Origin: Ruminococcus sp.
GTDB taxonomy: Bacteria; Bacillota; Clostridia; Oscillospirales; Ruminococcaceae
Assembly: GCA_015066665.1 (NCBI GenBank)
Contig: SVNX01000002.1
Coordinates: forward strand, 1 to 64,000
Direction: 5' to 3'
DNA length: 64,000 nt
In this document: in pieces, positions 56,336-64,000 of the stretch
Numbering within the stretch: position 1 is the stretch's first letter
How the letters are laid out: each line of letters opens with the position of its first letter
Notes under the pieces: generated by a model
Databases searched by the model: none
What the model saw: the letters and a program-made list of their open reading frames with translations, nothing else
What the model was told of the DNA's origin: nothing
Made by a program: the position numbers and the translations under genes

Positions 56336-58453
56336 TTAGTTATTGTTCTTCTTTGCGGCAATGTCTGCCAGTGCTTCCTTGCGGGAGAGATTGATTCTGC
56401 CCTGCTTGTCGATCTCGACAACCTTGACAACGATCTCATCGCCGATGGCAACCACATCTTCCACACGCTCAACACGATGGTTGTCCAGCTGGGAAATGTG
56501 TACCAGACCGTCCTTGCCGGGAGCGATTTCTACGAATGCACCGAAGTTCATCAGACGAACGACCTTGCCCTTGTAGATGGCGCCGACCTCGGGATCGTTG
56601 GCGATGGTCTCCACGATCTGGATGGCCTTTCTTGCATTGTCCATATCGATGCCGCTGACAAATACCAGACCCTCTTCGTTGATGTCGATCTTTACATCGC
56701 ACTCAGCGCAGATCTTCTGGATCACCTTGCCGCCCTGACCGATTACCTCGCGGATCTTGTCCACCGGTACCTTGGTCTGGAGCATCTTGGGTGCATAAGC
56801 ATTTACAGTCTCTCTGGGAGCCGGAATGGCCTTCAGCATGATCTCATCGAGGATGTAGAGACGAGCCTTTCTGGTCTTCTCGAATGCCTCTTCGATGATG
56901 GCCGGTGTCAGACCGTCCACCTTGATGTCCACCTGAATGGCAGTGATACCCTTATGTGTACCGCCCACCTTGAAGTCCATATCGCCGAAGAAGTCCTCCA
57001 GACCCTGAATGTCAACCATGGTCATGAAGTCGTCGCTGTCGGGCAGCGTGATCAGACCGCAGGAAATGCCTGCTACGGGTGCCTTGATCGGCACGCCGGC
57101 ATCCATCAGCGCCAGTGTGGAGCCGCAGATGGAACCCTGGGAAGTGGAGCCGTTGGAGGACAGCACCTCAGAAACCAGACGCAGTGCATAGGGGAATTCT
57201 TCTACGGACGGCAGTACGGGCACGAGTGCCTTTTCAGCCAGTGCACCATGACCGATCTCACGGCGTCCGGGGCCTCTGCTGGGCTTTGTCTCACCAACGG
57301 AGTAGGACGGGAAATTGTACTGGTGCATATAACGCTTGGAAACCTCTTCATCGAGGCCGTCGATCTTCTGGGAATCGCTCACAGGGCCGAGTGTGGCAAT
57401 GGTCAGAACCTGTGTCTGGCCTCTTGTGAACATACCGGAGCCATGCACTCTGGGGAGCATGCCAACCTCAGCAGCCAGCGGACGGATCTCATCGATGCCG
57501 CGGCCGTCCACACGCTTGCCCTCATAGAGCCATGCACGGACGATCTTCTTCTGGAGCTTGTACATGCACTCGTCGAGCTTTGCGATCTCCTCGGGATACT
57601 GCTCATCAAATGCAGCGTGTACCTCATCCACGATGGGCTTGAGTCTCTCATCACGAACGGTCTTATCATCGGTATCGAGTGCGAGCTTCACCTTTTCGCC
57701 AACCAGTGCCTCTACAGCATCGAACATTTCGTGCGGTACTTCCTGGGACTCGAATGCAAACTTCTTCTTGCCGATCTGTGCCTGAATGTCGCTGATGAAA
57801 GCAACCATCTTCTTGATCTCTTCGTGACCGGTCAGGATGGCCTGCAGCATGGTCTTCTCGTCCACCTCGTTGGCACCGGCCTCGATCATAACGATCTTGT
57901 TGGCGCTGCCGGCAACGGTCAGGTTCAGGTCGTTCTTGCCTCTCTGCTCGAGGGTGGGATTGAGGACGATCTCGCCGTCAACCAGACCCACGCTGATGCC
58001 GGCGATGGGGCCATTCCACGGAATATCGGAAATGGAGATGGCGATGGAAGTTGCGATCATGCCTGCAATCTCGGGAGAGCAGTCAGGATCCACTGCGAGA
58101 ACGGTCATCACAACGGAAACGTCGTTGCGCATATCCTTGGGGAACAGAGGACGGATGGGTCTGTCGACCATTCTGGAAGTCAGGATTGCCTTCTCAGAGG
58201 GCTTGCCCTCACGCTTTGTGAAGGAGCCGGGGATTCTGCCGACGGAGTAGAGTCTCTCCTCGTAGTCAACGGACAGCGGGAAGAAATCGATGCCGTCACG
58301 GGGCTTTGCGCTTGCGGTTACGTTCGCCATAACAACGGTCTCACCATAGCGCACCCAGCAGGAGCCGTTGGACAGCCCGCAGGTCTTGCCGGTTTCCACG
58401 ATCAGCGGACGGCCGGCGTAGGTTGTTTCAAACTTTCTGTAGTTTTCAAACAT
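56336..58453 (-). CDS. pnp: polyribonucleotide nucleotidyltransferase
   Basis: A 705-residue PNPase with two RNase PH domains (about 10-230 and 310-550), the linker helix domain, a KH domain (about 553-620, VIGQGGKVIQKI) and an S1 domain (about 620-695). The second RNase PH core contains the phosphate-site SSNGSTSQGS and MDFKVGGTHKGITAIQ. It degrades RNA 3' to 5' with phosphate. GGAGG lies 8 bp upstream. It follows rpsO, as in most bacteria. Confidence 0.97.
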   Translation of the reverse strand: MFENYRKFETTYAGRPLIVETGKTCGLSNGSCWVRYGETVVMANVTASAKPRDGIDFFPLSVDYEERLYSVGRIPGSFTKREGKPSEKAILTSRMVDRPIRPLFPKDMRNDVSVVMTVLAVDPDCSPEIAGMIATSIAISISDIPWNGPIAGISVGLVDGEIVLNPTLEQRGKNDLNLTVAGSANKIVMIEAGANEVDEKTMLQAILTGHEEIKKMVAFISDIQAQIGKKKFAFESQEVPHEMFDAVEALVGEKVKLALDTDDKTVRDERLKPIVDEVHAAFDEQYPEEIAKLDECMYKLQKKIVRAWLYEGKRVDGRGIDEIRPLAAEVGMLPRVHGSGMFTRGQTQVLTIATLGPVSDSQKIDGLDEEVSKRYMHQYNFPSYSVGETKPSRGPGRREIGHGALAEKALVPVLPSVEEFPYALRLVSEVLSSNGSTSQGSICGSTLALMDAGVPIKAPVAGISCGLITLPDSDDFMTMVDIQGLEDFFGDMDFKVGGTHKGITAIQVDIKVDGLTPAIIEEAFEKTRKARLYILDEIMLKAIPAPRETVNAYAPKMLQTKVPVDKIREVIGQGGKVIQKICAECDVKIDINEEGLVFVSGIDMDNARKAIQIVETIANDPEVGAIYKGKVVRLMNFGAFVEIAPGKDGLVHISQLDNHRVERVEDVVAIGDEIVVKVVEIDKQGRINLSRKEALADIAAKKNNN

Positions 58454-58490
58454 AGATAAACCTCCTTAATGTGCCAGACAGCGTTTTAGC

Positions 58491-58519
58491 AAAAAACCCT
58501 GCCTCTGCACTGCAGAGGT
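58491..58519 (-). terminator. hairpin with U tract between rpsO and pnp
   Basis: CCTCTGC and GCAGAGG form a 7-bp stem (58502-58517) with a 3-nt loop, then CAGGGTTTTTT on the minus strand. It lies 40 bp upstream of pnp and could terminate rpsO transcripts or attenuate pnp. Confidence 0.65.
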
Positions 58520-58583
58520 ACGGTCAGATGCTAATATGCCGCTGCCCACGCAACTGATTGAATGTTTTTTCGGTAAACACACG

Positions 58584-58616
58584 GAAAAGGCAGACGGGAT
58601 ACCCCGCTGCCTTTCC
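58584..58616 (-). terminator. rpsO terminator-like hairpin
   Basis: AAAGGCAG and CTGCCTTT flank an inner CGGG/CCCG pairing, about 10 bp past the rpsO stop; the minus strand continues with TTTTCC. With the hairpin at 58491 it makes two successive barriers before pnp. Confidence 0.65.
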
Positions 58617-58625
58617 TTTCCGGGA

Positions 58626-58892
58626 TTACTTACGAATACCCAGCTTCTCGATGATGGCACGATATCTGTTGATATCCTTCTTCTTCAGATAAGCGAGCAG
58701 GTTTCTTCTGTGACCTACCATCTTCAGAAGGCCTCTTCTGGAGTGATGATCCTTCTTGTGCACCTTCAGGTGTTCTGTCAGATCATTGATACGACGGGTC
58801 AGAATCGCAATCTGTACCTCGGGAGAACCTGTATCAGTCTCATGAGTACGGTTGTTTACGATAACCTCTGTCTTCTCTTCCTTACGCAGCAT
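58626..58892 (-). CDS. rpsO: 30S ribosomal protein S15
   Basis: The 88-residue product begins [11 protein letters not shown] and has [32 protein letters not shown] and [12 protein letters not shown], the S15 core that binds 16S rRNA helices 20-22. The start at 58892 has AGAGGTG 6 bp upstream; the longer frame runs into the leader. The rpsO-pnp order is conserved in bacteria. Confidence 0.97.
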   Translation of the reverse strand: MLRKEEKTEVIVNNRTHETDTGSPEVQIAILTRRINDLTEHLKVHKKDHHSRRGLLKMVGHRRNLLAYLKKKDINRYRAIIEKLGIRK

Positions 58893-58990
58893 GTGATTCA
58901 CCTCTTTGATCAAATATTTCCCGATAACATAGAGAGGGGCAGGTAAAGATCCCACTTTCGGGCGTATCCCCCGGTCCAAGTACACGGAAC
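58893..58990 (-). promoter_or_regulatory. candidate rpsO autoregulatory leader
   Basis: The roughly 98-nt leader contains GGACCGGGGGATACGCCCG, which can fold into a G/C-rich stem, and a second stem near the ribosome-binding site. S15 is known to repress its own mRNA through such leaders in several phyla. The fold was not modelled, so this is tentative. Confidence 0.3.
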
Positions 58991-58996
58991 ATTGCT

Positions 58997-59025
58997 ATTA
59001 TACCACATTTTCCTTCGTTTGTAAA
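58997..59025 (-). promoter_or_regulatory. sigma-A promoter of rpsO
   Basis: TTTACA (59020-59025) and TATAAT (58997-59002) with a 17-bp spacer on the minus strand. Confidence 0.8.
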
Positions 59026-59104
59026 GTCTTTTTTCAAAAAAAATGTGAATTTTTTTCAGAATGTGAAAGGCTGATCCGTTATTCCGTTATGAAGGAAGCG
59101 GCTT

Positions 59105-59352
59105 CAGTCTGTCGAAAAAGTCGCTTTCTGTTAAGGGGTAATGGGGCAGTGCGTCTGCTCGCTCACGCATCGCAGAGGAAAGAAAAAATAAGACTAAAGG
59201 AAAAACACACATTTCGGCTAAATTATGCTATATTTGAAGCACAACTATGCAAGGGGGTCTCTGTCCCCCTTCCCCCCCTGCCAAAGGGAATGATTCCCTT
59301 TGGAATCCTCAGGCTGCTCCGCAGTATCTTTTAAAGGTTATACGGCAGACTA
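59105..59352 (-). mobile_element. terminator-associated small intergenic element, copy 3 (decayed)
   Basis: Read on the minus strand this 248-bp segment begins TAGTCTGCCG, directly after a terminator stem of the DUF624 gene, and ends GACTTTTTCGACAGACTG. It contains CCAAAGGGAATCATTCCCTTTGG in two halves (hairpin near 59279-59301) and a G-rich block, as in copies 1 and 2, plus an AT-rich insert (59170-59245). Only a diverged trace of the second terminator copy (AAGCCGCTT) remains at the far side. No gene was recognised in the 59026-59387 stretch. Confidence 0.6.
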
Positions 59353-59379
59353 AAGGCCGCCCTTAAAGAGAGCGGCCTT
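59353..59379 (-). terminator. terminator stem of the DUF624 gene (U tract lost)
   Basis: AAGGCCGC and GCGGCCTT form an 8-bp stem with an 11-nt loop, 9 bp past the stop codon. As at the other element sites, the sequence after the stem is an element end (TAGTCTG) and not a T run. Confidence 0.6.
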
Positions 59380-59387
59380 GTATTCAA

Positions 59388-60320
59388 TCAGGAAATCACC
59401 TTTCCCTTGGTTTTCTTCTGCTTCTTCGGGGCCTCGATGGGCTTTTCTTTGCCGCCCTGATCCTCAAAGACATTCTCGCCGCCCGTCTGGGTGCTGAGAT
59501 ATTCGGGGTTCACCTCGCCGCGCTGTGCGTAGTAGGGGTTGATGACGTACTTCTGGATCACCGGATAGCTGTTGAATACAATAATAAGTCCGGCGAATGC
59601 AGCCGGCATGAACGGCCATACCATTGCCATGATGAACGGATACATCACCGTCACCAATGCAAACACACCGAAGATCAGCACAAGCCAGCCGAGTGTAATG
59701 AGGTTCGTCTTCAGTGCAATGCAGCTGAGGGCAAACGAATTCTTCAGGATATTCTTCATACTCAGATCGGTCGATACGATCATCAGGTAGGCATAGAAGC
59801 TCATCATCAGCACAGCGATCGCCACGCTCAGGCCTGCCACGAACATCACATAGTAGATCGTCGCATCACCGCTTGCGGCGATGAGCTTGGGATAGACATA
59901 GCAGCCGGCCGAAACCGACAGCACGATCATCAGATCGAGCAGACCCATCACGCACGCCTGCTTGAAGCAGCTGCGGAAGGTCTTGATAAACACATCCATC
60001 ATGAAGAAGGGCTTTTCCAGCGTGAAATTGCGAAGAATCTTGGTACAGGCCGCTGTCACAGGGCCGAAGATCACCGCAAACACCAGAACCAGTGCCGCCA
60101 CGAGCACCATCGTCAGCGTCTGATTCACATGGAAGAAGAAATACAGCGACAATGCCGCTGCCACAAGCGGAATGAACGCCGACATAAACAGCAGATTCAC
60201 TTCAAACAATTTCCAGAACTTCCGGAATGCAATCTCCCAGAACCGGAAGAATGGTTTCTTTTTCGGGGCATCCTTGGCAATACCGGCGCCCGCCTTTTCA
60301 TAACCTCCGAACAGACCCAT
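59388..60320 (-). CDS. YesL/DUF624-family membrane protein
   Basis: A 310-residue protein with about six membrane segments between 38 and 255 and a charged Lys/Glu-rich tail. The N-terminal FFRFWEIAFRKFWKLFEVNLLF matches the start of DUF624 (YesL) proteins, often found with sugar-transport genes in Firmicutes; function unknown. It follows proC by 69 bp on the same strand. Confidence 0.82.
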   Translation of the reverse strand: MGLFGGYEKAGAGIAKDAPKKKPFFRFWEIAFRKFWKLFEVNLLFMSAFIPLVAAALSLYFFFHVNQTLTMVLVAALVLVFAVIFGPVTAACTKILRNFTLEKPFFMMDVFIKTFRSCFKQACVMGLLDLMIVLSVSAGCYVYPKLIAASGDATIYYVMFVAGLSVAIAVLMMSFYAYLMIVSTDLSMKNILKNSFALSCIALKTNLITLGWLVLIFGVFALVTVMYPFIMAMVWPFMPAAFAGLIIVFNSYPVIQKYVINPYYAQRGEVNPEYLSTQTGGENVFEDQGGKEKPIEAPKKQKKTKGKVIS

Positions 60321-60389
60321 GTTTCACATCATCCTTTTCCTTATTGATTCGGCCGCAGCCGTGTCTCCTATCTTCCCGTATCCTTGCTG

Positions 60390-61190
60390 TCAGCGGGACA
60401 GCTCATAAGCTCTCTTTGTGCAGGCCGTGCAGGCTGCATCGACCGTTGCCTCCAGACCGCCTGCATAGAGCTGGTCGAGGCCGGCCAGTGTTGTACCGCC
60501 GGGAGAAGAGACCATACGGATGAGCTCCTCGATGGAATAGCCGGAATCCGTCAGCATTCTGGCAGAGCCGATCAGGCTCTGGGCAAAGAGGGGCAGTGCG
60601 GTTTCCTTGGCGATGCCCTCCTTCTCCGCATAATCCACGAATGCCTTGGCAAACAGATAGATGAATGCGGGACTGGAGCCATTGATGGCGATGATCTCCT
60701 TCATCTTATTCTCGGCAACGACCGCAATCTTTCCGCATGCTTCAAACATACGGCAGACAACGTCAAACTCCTCATCCGTGGTCGGAGCACATTTGGCAAG
60801 TGCAGAGGCGCCCTCACCGAGCAGCAGGGGTGTATTGGGCATTACGAGAATGACTCTGGCATCGGGGCGGGTCTTACTGCGGATGTATTCGGCAGTGATG
60901 CCGGCTGCGATGGAAACGAGGACGGTATCCTCCTTCACTGCGGGGGCAATCTCCTCAAGCACGACATCGAACATCTGGGGCTTGACGGCGAGGAAAACAT
61001 ACTTGCAGTTTTCAAGCACTTCCCTGCCCGAAGCACATGCCGTCACGCCGAATTCTGCGAGACGTGCGCACTTTTCCGCATCCGGATCAAATGCAGAAAT
61101 TGACATATTCGCAGCCAGAGGACTCTCCGCTGCACCTTTCATAATCGCATAGCCCATATTGCCTGCGCCGATAAAACCAACTGTGATCAT
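60390..61190 (-). CDS. proC: pyrroline-5-carboxylate reductase
   Basis: The 266-residue product has the NADPH-binding VGFIGAGNMGYAIMKG, VFLAVKPQMFDVVL, VMPNTPLLLGEGASAL and the C-terminal dimer helix GGTTLAGLDQLYAGG. It reduces pyrroline-5-carboxylate to proline, completing the pathway whose first two enzymes are encoded at 42-44 kb. It has its own promoter. Confidence 0.96.
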   Translation of the reverse strand: MITVGFIGAGNMGYAIMKGAAESPLAANMSISAFDPDAEKCARLAEFGVTACASGREVLENCKYVFLAVKPQMFDVVLEEIAPAVKEDTVLVSIAAGITAEYIRSKTRPDARVILVMPNTPLLLGEGASALAKCAPTTDEEFDVVCRMFEACGKIAVVAENKMKEIIAINGSSPAFIYLFAKAFVDYAEKEGIAKETALPLFAQSLIGSARMLTDSGYSIEELIRMVSSPGGTTLAGLDQLYAGGLEATVDAACTACTKRAYELSR

Positions 61191-61226
61191 AGATCTCCAT
61201 TCCTTTCAAAGAGTATATCAACTTAT

Positions 61227-61255
61227 ATTATACAACAAACTGCACAAAAATGCAA
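61227..61255 (-). promoter_or_regulatory. sigma-A promoter of proC
   Basis: TTGCAT (61250-61255) and TATAAT (61227-61232) with a 17-bp spacer on the minus strand. Confidence 0.8.
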
Positions 61256-61273
61256 GAAAAATCTCTACGTTTC

Positions 61274-61313
61274 AAAAAAATCCGCGGCAACACAGTTTCC
61301 TGCATCGCCGCGG
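61274..61313 (-). terminator. folT terminator
   Basis: CCGCGGC and GCCGCGG form a 7-bp GC stem around an 18-nt loop and are followed by ATTTTTTT on the minus strand. Confidence 0.85.
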
Positions 61314-61321
61314 CGTGTGAA

Positions 61322-61948
61322 TCAGATTCGTTTTGTACGCATTCTGGTGCTGCGGTAGGTCGCCATTGCCAGCGGCAGAACGATGATCAGCAGCGGAATA
61401 TCCACCAGAAGCTCAAGCATGTTCATGGACAGGCGTCCGGCCACAGCCACATGGAACGCTTCCTTCGGGATGAAGCCGTAGTGCATGTTCAGTGCGGTAT
61501 TGAGCACCAGATTGATGATGACCACATCGAGCAGTCTTGCAGCAACCACACGCACAAGGAACAGGATGTCCCCCTCCCATTTCTTCTTGGTGAAGGGATT
61601 GGTGAAGGATACGGTCACCGGTGTACCCTTCGGATAGAGGCAGATGCCGTAGATCATGCCCTGCAGTCCTGCCACGATCGTATAGATCGGCAGGAAGGAA
61701 CCGCTCGGGTGCACCATAAAGCCGACCAGATCACAAACGAGACCCGCCACAAATCCGACGCTCGGGCCGAACAGCATGCCGATGACGGCAATGGCAAGGA
61801 ATGCGAAATTGATCTTCTTGAAGCCCACATCGACCGACAGCATCTCCAGTCCCATGGAGACGGCGATGAACACGGCGGTCAGGCAGAGCGAGAAGACGTT
61901 CCCGAATTCCTTGGCGGAATCCGAAAACATAGCTGCGATTTTCTTCAT
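61322..61948 (-). CDS. folT: folate-specific ECF transporter S component
   Basis: A 208-residue integral membrane protein with about six helices and the S-component pattern FGPSVGFVAGLVCDLVGFMVHPSG. FolT binds folate and works with a shared ECF energising module, which is not encoded nearby. The THF riboswitch directly upstream confirms the folate assignment. Its ribosome-binding site is part of a hairpin at 61958-61990. Confidence 0.9.
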   Translation of the reverse strand: MKKIAAMFSDSAKEFGNVFSLCLTAVFIAVSMGLEMLSVDVGFKKINFAFLAIAVIGMLFGPSVGFVAGLVCDLVGFMVHPSGSFLPIYTIVAGLQGMIYGICLYPKGTPVTVSFTNPFTKKKWEGDILFLVRVVAARLLDVVIINLVLNTALNMHYGFIPKEAFHVAVAGRLSMNMLELLVDIPLLIIVLPLAMATYRSTRMRTKRI

Positions 61949-61957
61949 AAAAAAAAT

Positions 61958-61990
61958 ACCTCCTATGTGTGCTTTTGCACAAAAGGAGGC
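61958..61990 (-). promoter_or_regulatory. Shine-Dalgarno-sequestering hairpin of folT
   Basis: CCTCC (minus strand, 61989-61985) can pair with the folT ribosome-binding site GGAGG (61963-61959), stacked on an inner TGTGC/GCACA stem. This is the expected translational switch of the THF riboswitch. Confidence 0.7.
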
Positions 61991-62020
61991 GTATGTCGAG
62001 GGATCGCTTCCACTTATGCA

Positions 62021-62116
62021 TCAGCGGGATGCGAAGCCTGTACCGCAAGGAATCCTTTTCGTCCGGCTGACAACTCCCCGTTCACCCGGCACTTAACGCA
62101 CAAGCCTCTACTCTGT
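62021..62116 (-). ncRNA. tetrahydrofolate (THF) riboswitch
   Basis: The minus strand reads CAGAGTAGAGGCTTGTGCG, then TTAAGTGCCGGGTGAACGGG, and ends with TACAGGCTTCGCATCCCGC. The GAGTAGA, GCGTTAAGTG and GCATCC(C)GCT segments match the conserved core of folT-linked THF riboswitches. It lies between pfkA and folT; no separate promoter was identified. Confidence 0.88.
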
Positions 62117-62124
62117 ATGATAAG

Positions 62125-62154
62125 CAGCTGACGATGCATTCACATCGTCAGCTG
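62125..62154 (-). terminator. strong hairpin after pfkA
   Basis: CAGCTGACGATG and CATCGTCAGCTG form a perfect 12-bp stem with a 6-nt loop, 15 bp after the pfkA stop. The downstream minus-strand sequence (CTTATC) lacks a full T tract, so pfkA transcripts may read into the folT riboswitch. Confidence 0.6.
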
Positions 62155-62168
62155 GAATATCCTTAAAA

Positions 62169-63131
62169 TCAATAAGCAGTTTCAGTCAGGATGTCGTATC
62201 TTGCATCATCGAAATCCTTCTTCATTGCAAGACCTTCATGCAGGTCGATGTCATAAACCTTGCCATCCTTGAAGCCAACGATTCTGTTGCCGATGCCCTG
62301 ATCGAGCAGCTCAACTGCATGGTAACCCAGCTCTGTTGCTGCTACACGGTCACGAACGGTCGGAGAACCGCCGCGCTGTACATGACCCAGAACAGTTGCT
62401 CTGGACTCAATGCCGGTCATCTCCTGGATGGTTCTGGCAATATTCTCTACCTGACCAACGCCCTCGGATACAACGATGATGAAGTGGTTCTTGCCCTTGG
62501 AATCACGGGTGCGAACCATCTTGGCAGCCAGCTGATCGAGATCGTAGGGACGCTCAAGTGTCAGCGCAGCCTCTGCACCGACAGCCATTGCAACATTCAC
62601 TGCAATGAAGCCTGCACGTCTGCCCATTACCTCAACAACGGAGCAGCGGGCGTGGGACTGTGTGGTATCACGCAGCTTGTCGATCATTTCCATAGCTGTA
62701 TTCATGGCTGTATCATAGCCGATGGTATACTCTGTGCACTGGATGTCATTGTCGATTGTGCCGGGAATACCGATGCAGGGAATGCCCACAGAGGACAGGT
62801 CACCTGCGCCGCGGAAGGAACCGTCGCCGCCGATGACAACGAGACCCTCAATACCGATCTCCTCGCACACTTCCTTTGCCTTCAGAACGCCTTCCATATT
62901 GCGGAATTCAGGGCAGCGGGCTGTATACAGACAAGTACCGCCTCTCTGGATGATACCGGAAACGCTTCTTGCTGTCATATCAAAAAATTCACGGTTCAGA
63001 AGACCCACATAGCCCTTCTGAATACCAACAACCTCCATACCCTTGGCGAGTGCTGCTCTTGTCACTGCTCTGACAGCAGCATTCATACCCGGCGCATCGC
63101 CGCCGCTGGTTAAAACACCGATCTTTTTCAT
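62169..63131 (-). CDS. pfkA: ATP-dependent 6-phosphofructokinase
   Basis: A 320-residue PfkA with GVLTSGGDAPGMNAAVRAV, GGDGSFRGA (Gly after GGD, the ATP-type pattern), PGTIDNDI and the fructose-6-phosphate-binding MGRRAGFIA. It catalyses the committed step of glycolysis. The start at 63131 gives the standard length with GGAG 9 bp upstream. It sits downstream of dnaE, a common order in Clostridia. Confidence 0.97.
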   Translation of the reverse strand: MKKIGVLTSGGDAPGMNAAVRAVTRAALAKGMEVVGIQKGYVGLLNREFFDMTARSVSGIIQRGGTCLYTARCPEFRNMEGVLKAKEVCEEIGIEGLVVIGGDGSFRGAGDLSSVGIPCIGIPGTIDNDIQCTEYTIGYDTAMNTAMEMIDKLRDTTQSHARCSVVEVMGRRAGFIAVNVAMAVGAEAALTLERPYDLDQLAAKMVRTRDSKGKNHFIIVVSEGVGQVENIARTIQEMTGIESRATVLGHVQRGGSPTVRDRVAATELGYHAVELLDQGIGNRIVGFKDGKVYDIDLHEGLAMKKDFDDARYDILTETAY

Positions 63132-63179
63132 AGATTCATTCTCCATTCTGCATACGCAAAAATTTCTTCTTACCTTCTT

Positions 63180-63208
63180 ATTTTACAACATTTGCCCCGT
63201 TCTGTCAA
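63180..63208 (-). promoter_or_regulatory. sigma-A promoter of pfkA
   Basis: TTGACA (63203-63208) and TAAAAT (63180-63185) with a 17-bp spacer on the minus strand. Confidence 0.85.
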
Positions 63209-63281
63209 GTCCTTTTTGATTTTTCCTTGTCGGTTTGCGAAATAGAGCATTTCCGACAAAAGAAGACGGGGTTTTCACGCT

Positions 63282-64000
63282 TTATTTTGTATTTCCGCCC
63301 GTAATTCTGTGGATGCATCCGATGCGTCCGGCAGGAACGGTCTCGGTGAGCGTCTTGTAGAACGCTTCGCTGACGGACACAGCAAGCCGTCTGCGGGGGC
63401 GGACATAGCGTCCGGCATCGGTCAGGAACAGAATGCACTCGGTATCGCCCGGATGGGCCGAGCAGACCGCTTCAAATGCGGCAAGGAGTGCGGTTTCCCT
63501 GCTGCTGAGCTTGAGACACAGCTGCATCTGACTGAGCATGAGGGGGAAATCCTGCTCCTCCCGTATGCTGTCGCAAAGCACTGTAACAGCGTCATCCTTG
63601 AGGGAGATCTTGCCGGTGACATAGAGGAGCTTTTCCGGCACGAGGCGGTGTTTTGTCACAGCATAGAGCCTCGGGAACACCACGGCATCAAGGGAGCCTG
63701 CAGCATCCTCCGCCTCGAAAAAGCACATCTCCTCCCCGCTCTTGGTGCGGTGCTTCTTCACCGTATGCACCATGCAGAAGAAGCTTACGGGCATGCCGTC
63801 CTTTACGGCGGCACCCTCGGCTGTCAGCTCTGCCACACTGCGGCACCGGAGCAGATCACGCAGATAATGATAGCTGTCCATGGGATGGCCGGAGAGGTAC
63901 ATGCCGGCGGCCTCCTTTTCAAGATGGAGCTTATGCATGAGATCAAAGTCCTCCGCCGGCGGGATGCGCAGATCGGAAGCGGCCGATTCTGCTTCGCCGA
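63282..64000 (-). CDS. dnaE: DNA polymerase III subunit alpha, C-terminal part
   Basis: The frame is open from the window edge to the stop at 63282, giving about 239 residues. The segment KEAAGMYLSGHPMDSY and an OB-fold region (VSFFCMVHTVKKHRTKSGEEMCFFEAEDAAG) match the end of DnaE after the helix-hairpin-helix motifs; the OB fold may bind single-stranded DNA. The polymerase core lies outside the window. It precedes pfkA by 150 bp. Confidence 0.9.
   Translation of the reverse strand, partial: GEAESAASDLRIPPAEDFDLMHKLHLEKEAAGMYLSGHPMDSYHYLRDLLRCRSVAELTAEGAAVKDGMPVSFFCMVHTVKKHRTKSGEEMCFFEAEDAAGSLDAVVFPRLYAVTKHRLVPEKLLYVTGKISLKDDAVTVLCDSIREEQDFPLMLSQMQLCLKLSSRETALLAAFEAVCSAHPGDTECILFLTDAGRYVRPRRRLAVSVSEAFYKTLTETVPAGRIGCIHRITGGNTK

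Noticed and set aside
56234-58459. 741-codon plus-strand ORF antisense to pnp
   Set aside because: PNPase on the other strand is unmistakable; the long antisense frame results from codon bias in a high-GC gene.

Overview
The window is a 64 kb piece of a Firmicutes (Clostridia) chromosome, most likely a fibre-degrading Ruminococcus-like member of the Oscillospiraceae. Supporting evidence: the Gram-positive rplU-prp-rpmA arrangement with an L27 carrying a Prp-cleaved N-terminal extension; an mreBCD-PBP2-minD-mgsA block; sporulation-lineage genes (spoVG, an AbrB/SpoVT-type regulator, a SpoVK-like ATPase, a BofA-like protein, a SpoIIQ-like LytM protein); ThyX instead of ThyA; and two dockerin proteins with Thr-rich linkers, the hallmark of cellulosomes. 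Many promoters are near-consensus sigma-A sites with 16-17 bp spacers. No rRNA, tRNA, CRISPR array or prophage was seen.

Layout. 1-125: tail of an IS3-family element. 0.15-2.5 kb: a penicillin-binding-protein homologue that has lost its catalytic motifs, then a GC-rich 118-bp tandem repeat. 2.5-6.2 kb: rplU-prp-rpmA, obgE, mrnC, yebC, abrB-like. 6.4-9 kb: SpoVK-like ATPase, cyclophilin, an XRE regulator and a remnant of an acetyltransferase. 9.4-16.7 kb: accessory/cellulosomal region (dockerin protein, LysR regulator, asnB, a lipoprotein esterase and a dockerin esterase). 16.8-26 kb (minus strand): aspS, hisS, mgsA-like, minD, PBP2, mreDCB. 26-31.3 kb (minus): murC-lexA-zapA-U32-dut-DUF4321, a tightly packed operon. 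31.5-36.7 kb: spoVG, NUDIX, YfhO, phosphoesterase, and a four-gene small-protein cluster ending in BofA. 36.7-37.9 kb: rplJ-rplL behind an L10 leader with an attenuator. 38-45.3 kb (minus): small membrane protein, 2-hydroxyacid dehydrogenase, proB, proA, a repeat-rich membrane protein split by an A10 tract, tyrA. 45.5-49 kb: heterodimeric ABC exporter. 49.2-55.7 kb: LytM protein, then thyX-DUF2156-DJ-1-fthC-mltG-U32 operon. 55.7-64 kb: small kinase, pnp, rpsO, DUF624, proC, THF-riboswitch-controlled folT, pfkA and the C-terminal part of dnaE.

How it fits together. Most genes are housekeeping: ribosome assembly, cell-wall elongation (MreBCD, PBP2, MltG, MurC), division (ZapA, MinD), proline synthesis (ProA, ProB, ProC), and folate/thymidylate supply (FolT, 5-formyl-THF cyclo-ligase, ThyX, dUTPase).

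The most unusual items are: (1) a proline/acid-rich repeat protein whose two halves are joined only by a -1 shift at a 10-A tract; (2) a family of small intergenic elements that sit directly behind transcription terminators, in two of three cases flanked by an exact duplication of the terminator stem-loop; (3) a D-Ala-D-Ala carboxypeptidase homologue with all three catalytic motifs altered; and (4) a methylglyoxal synthase homologue lacking three conserved catalytic residues.
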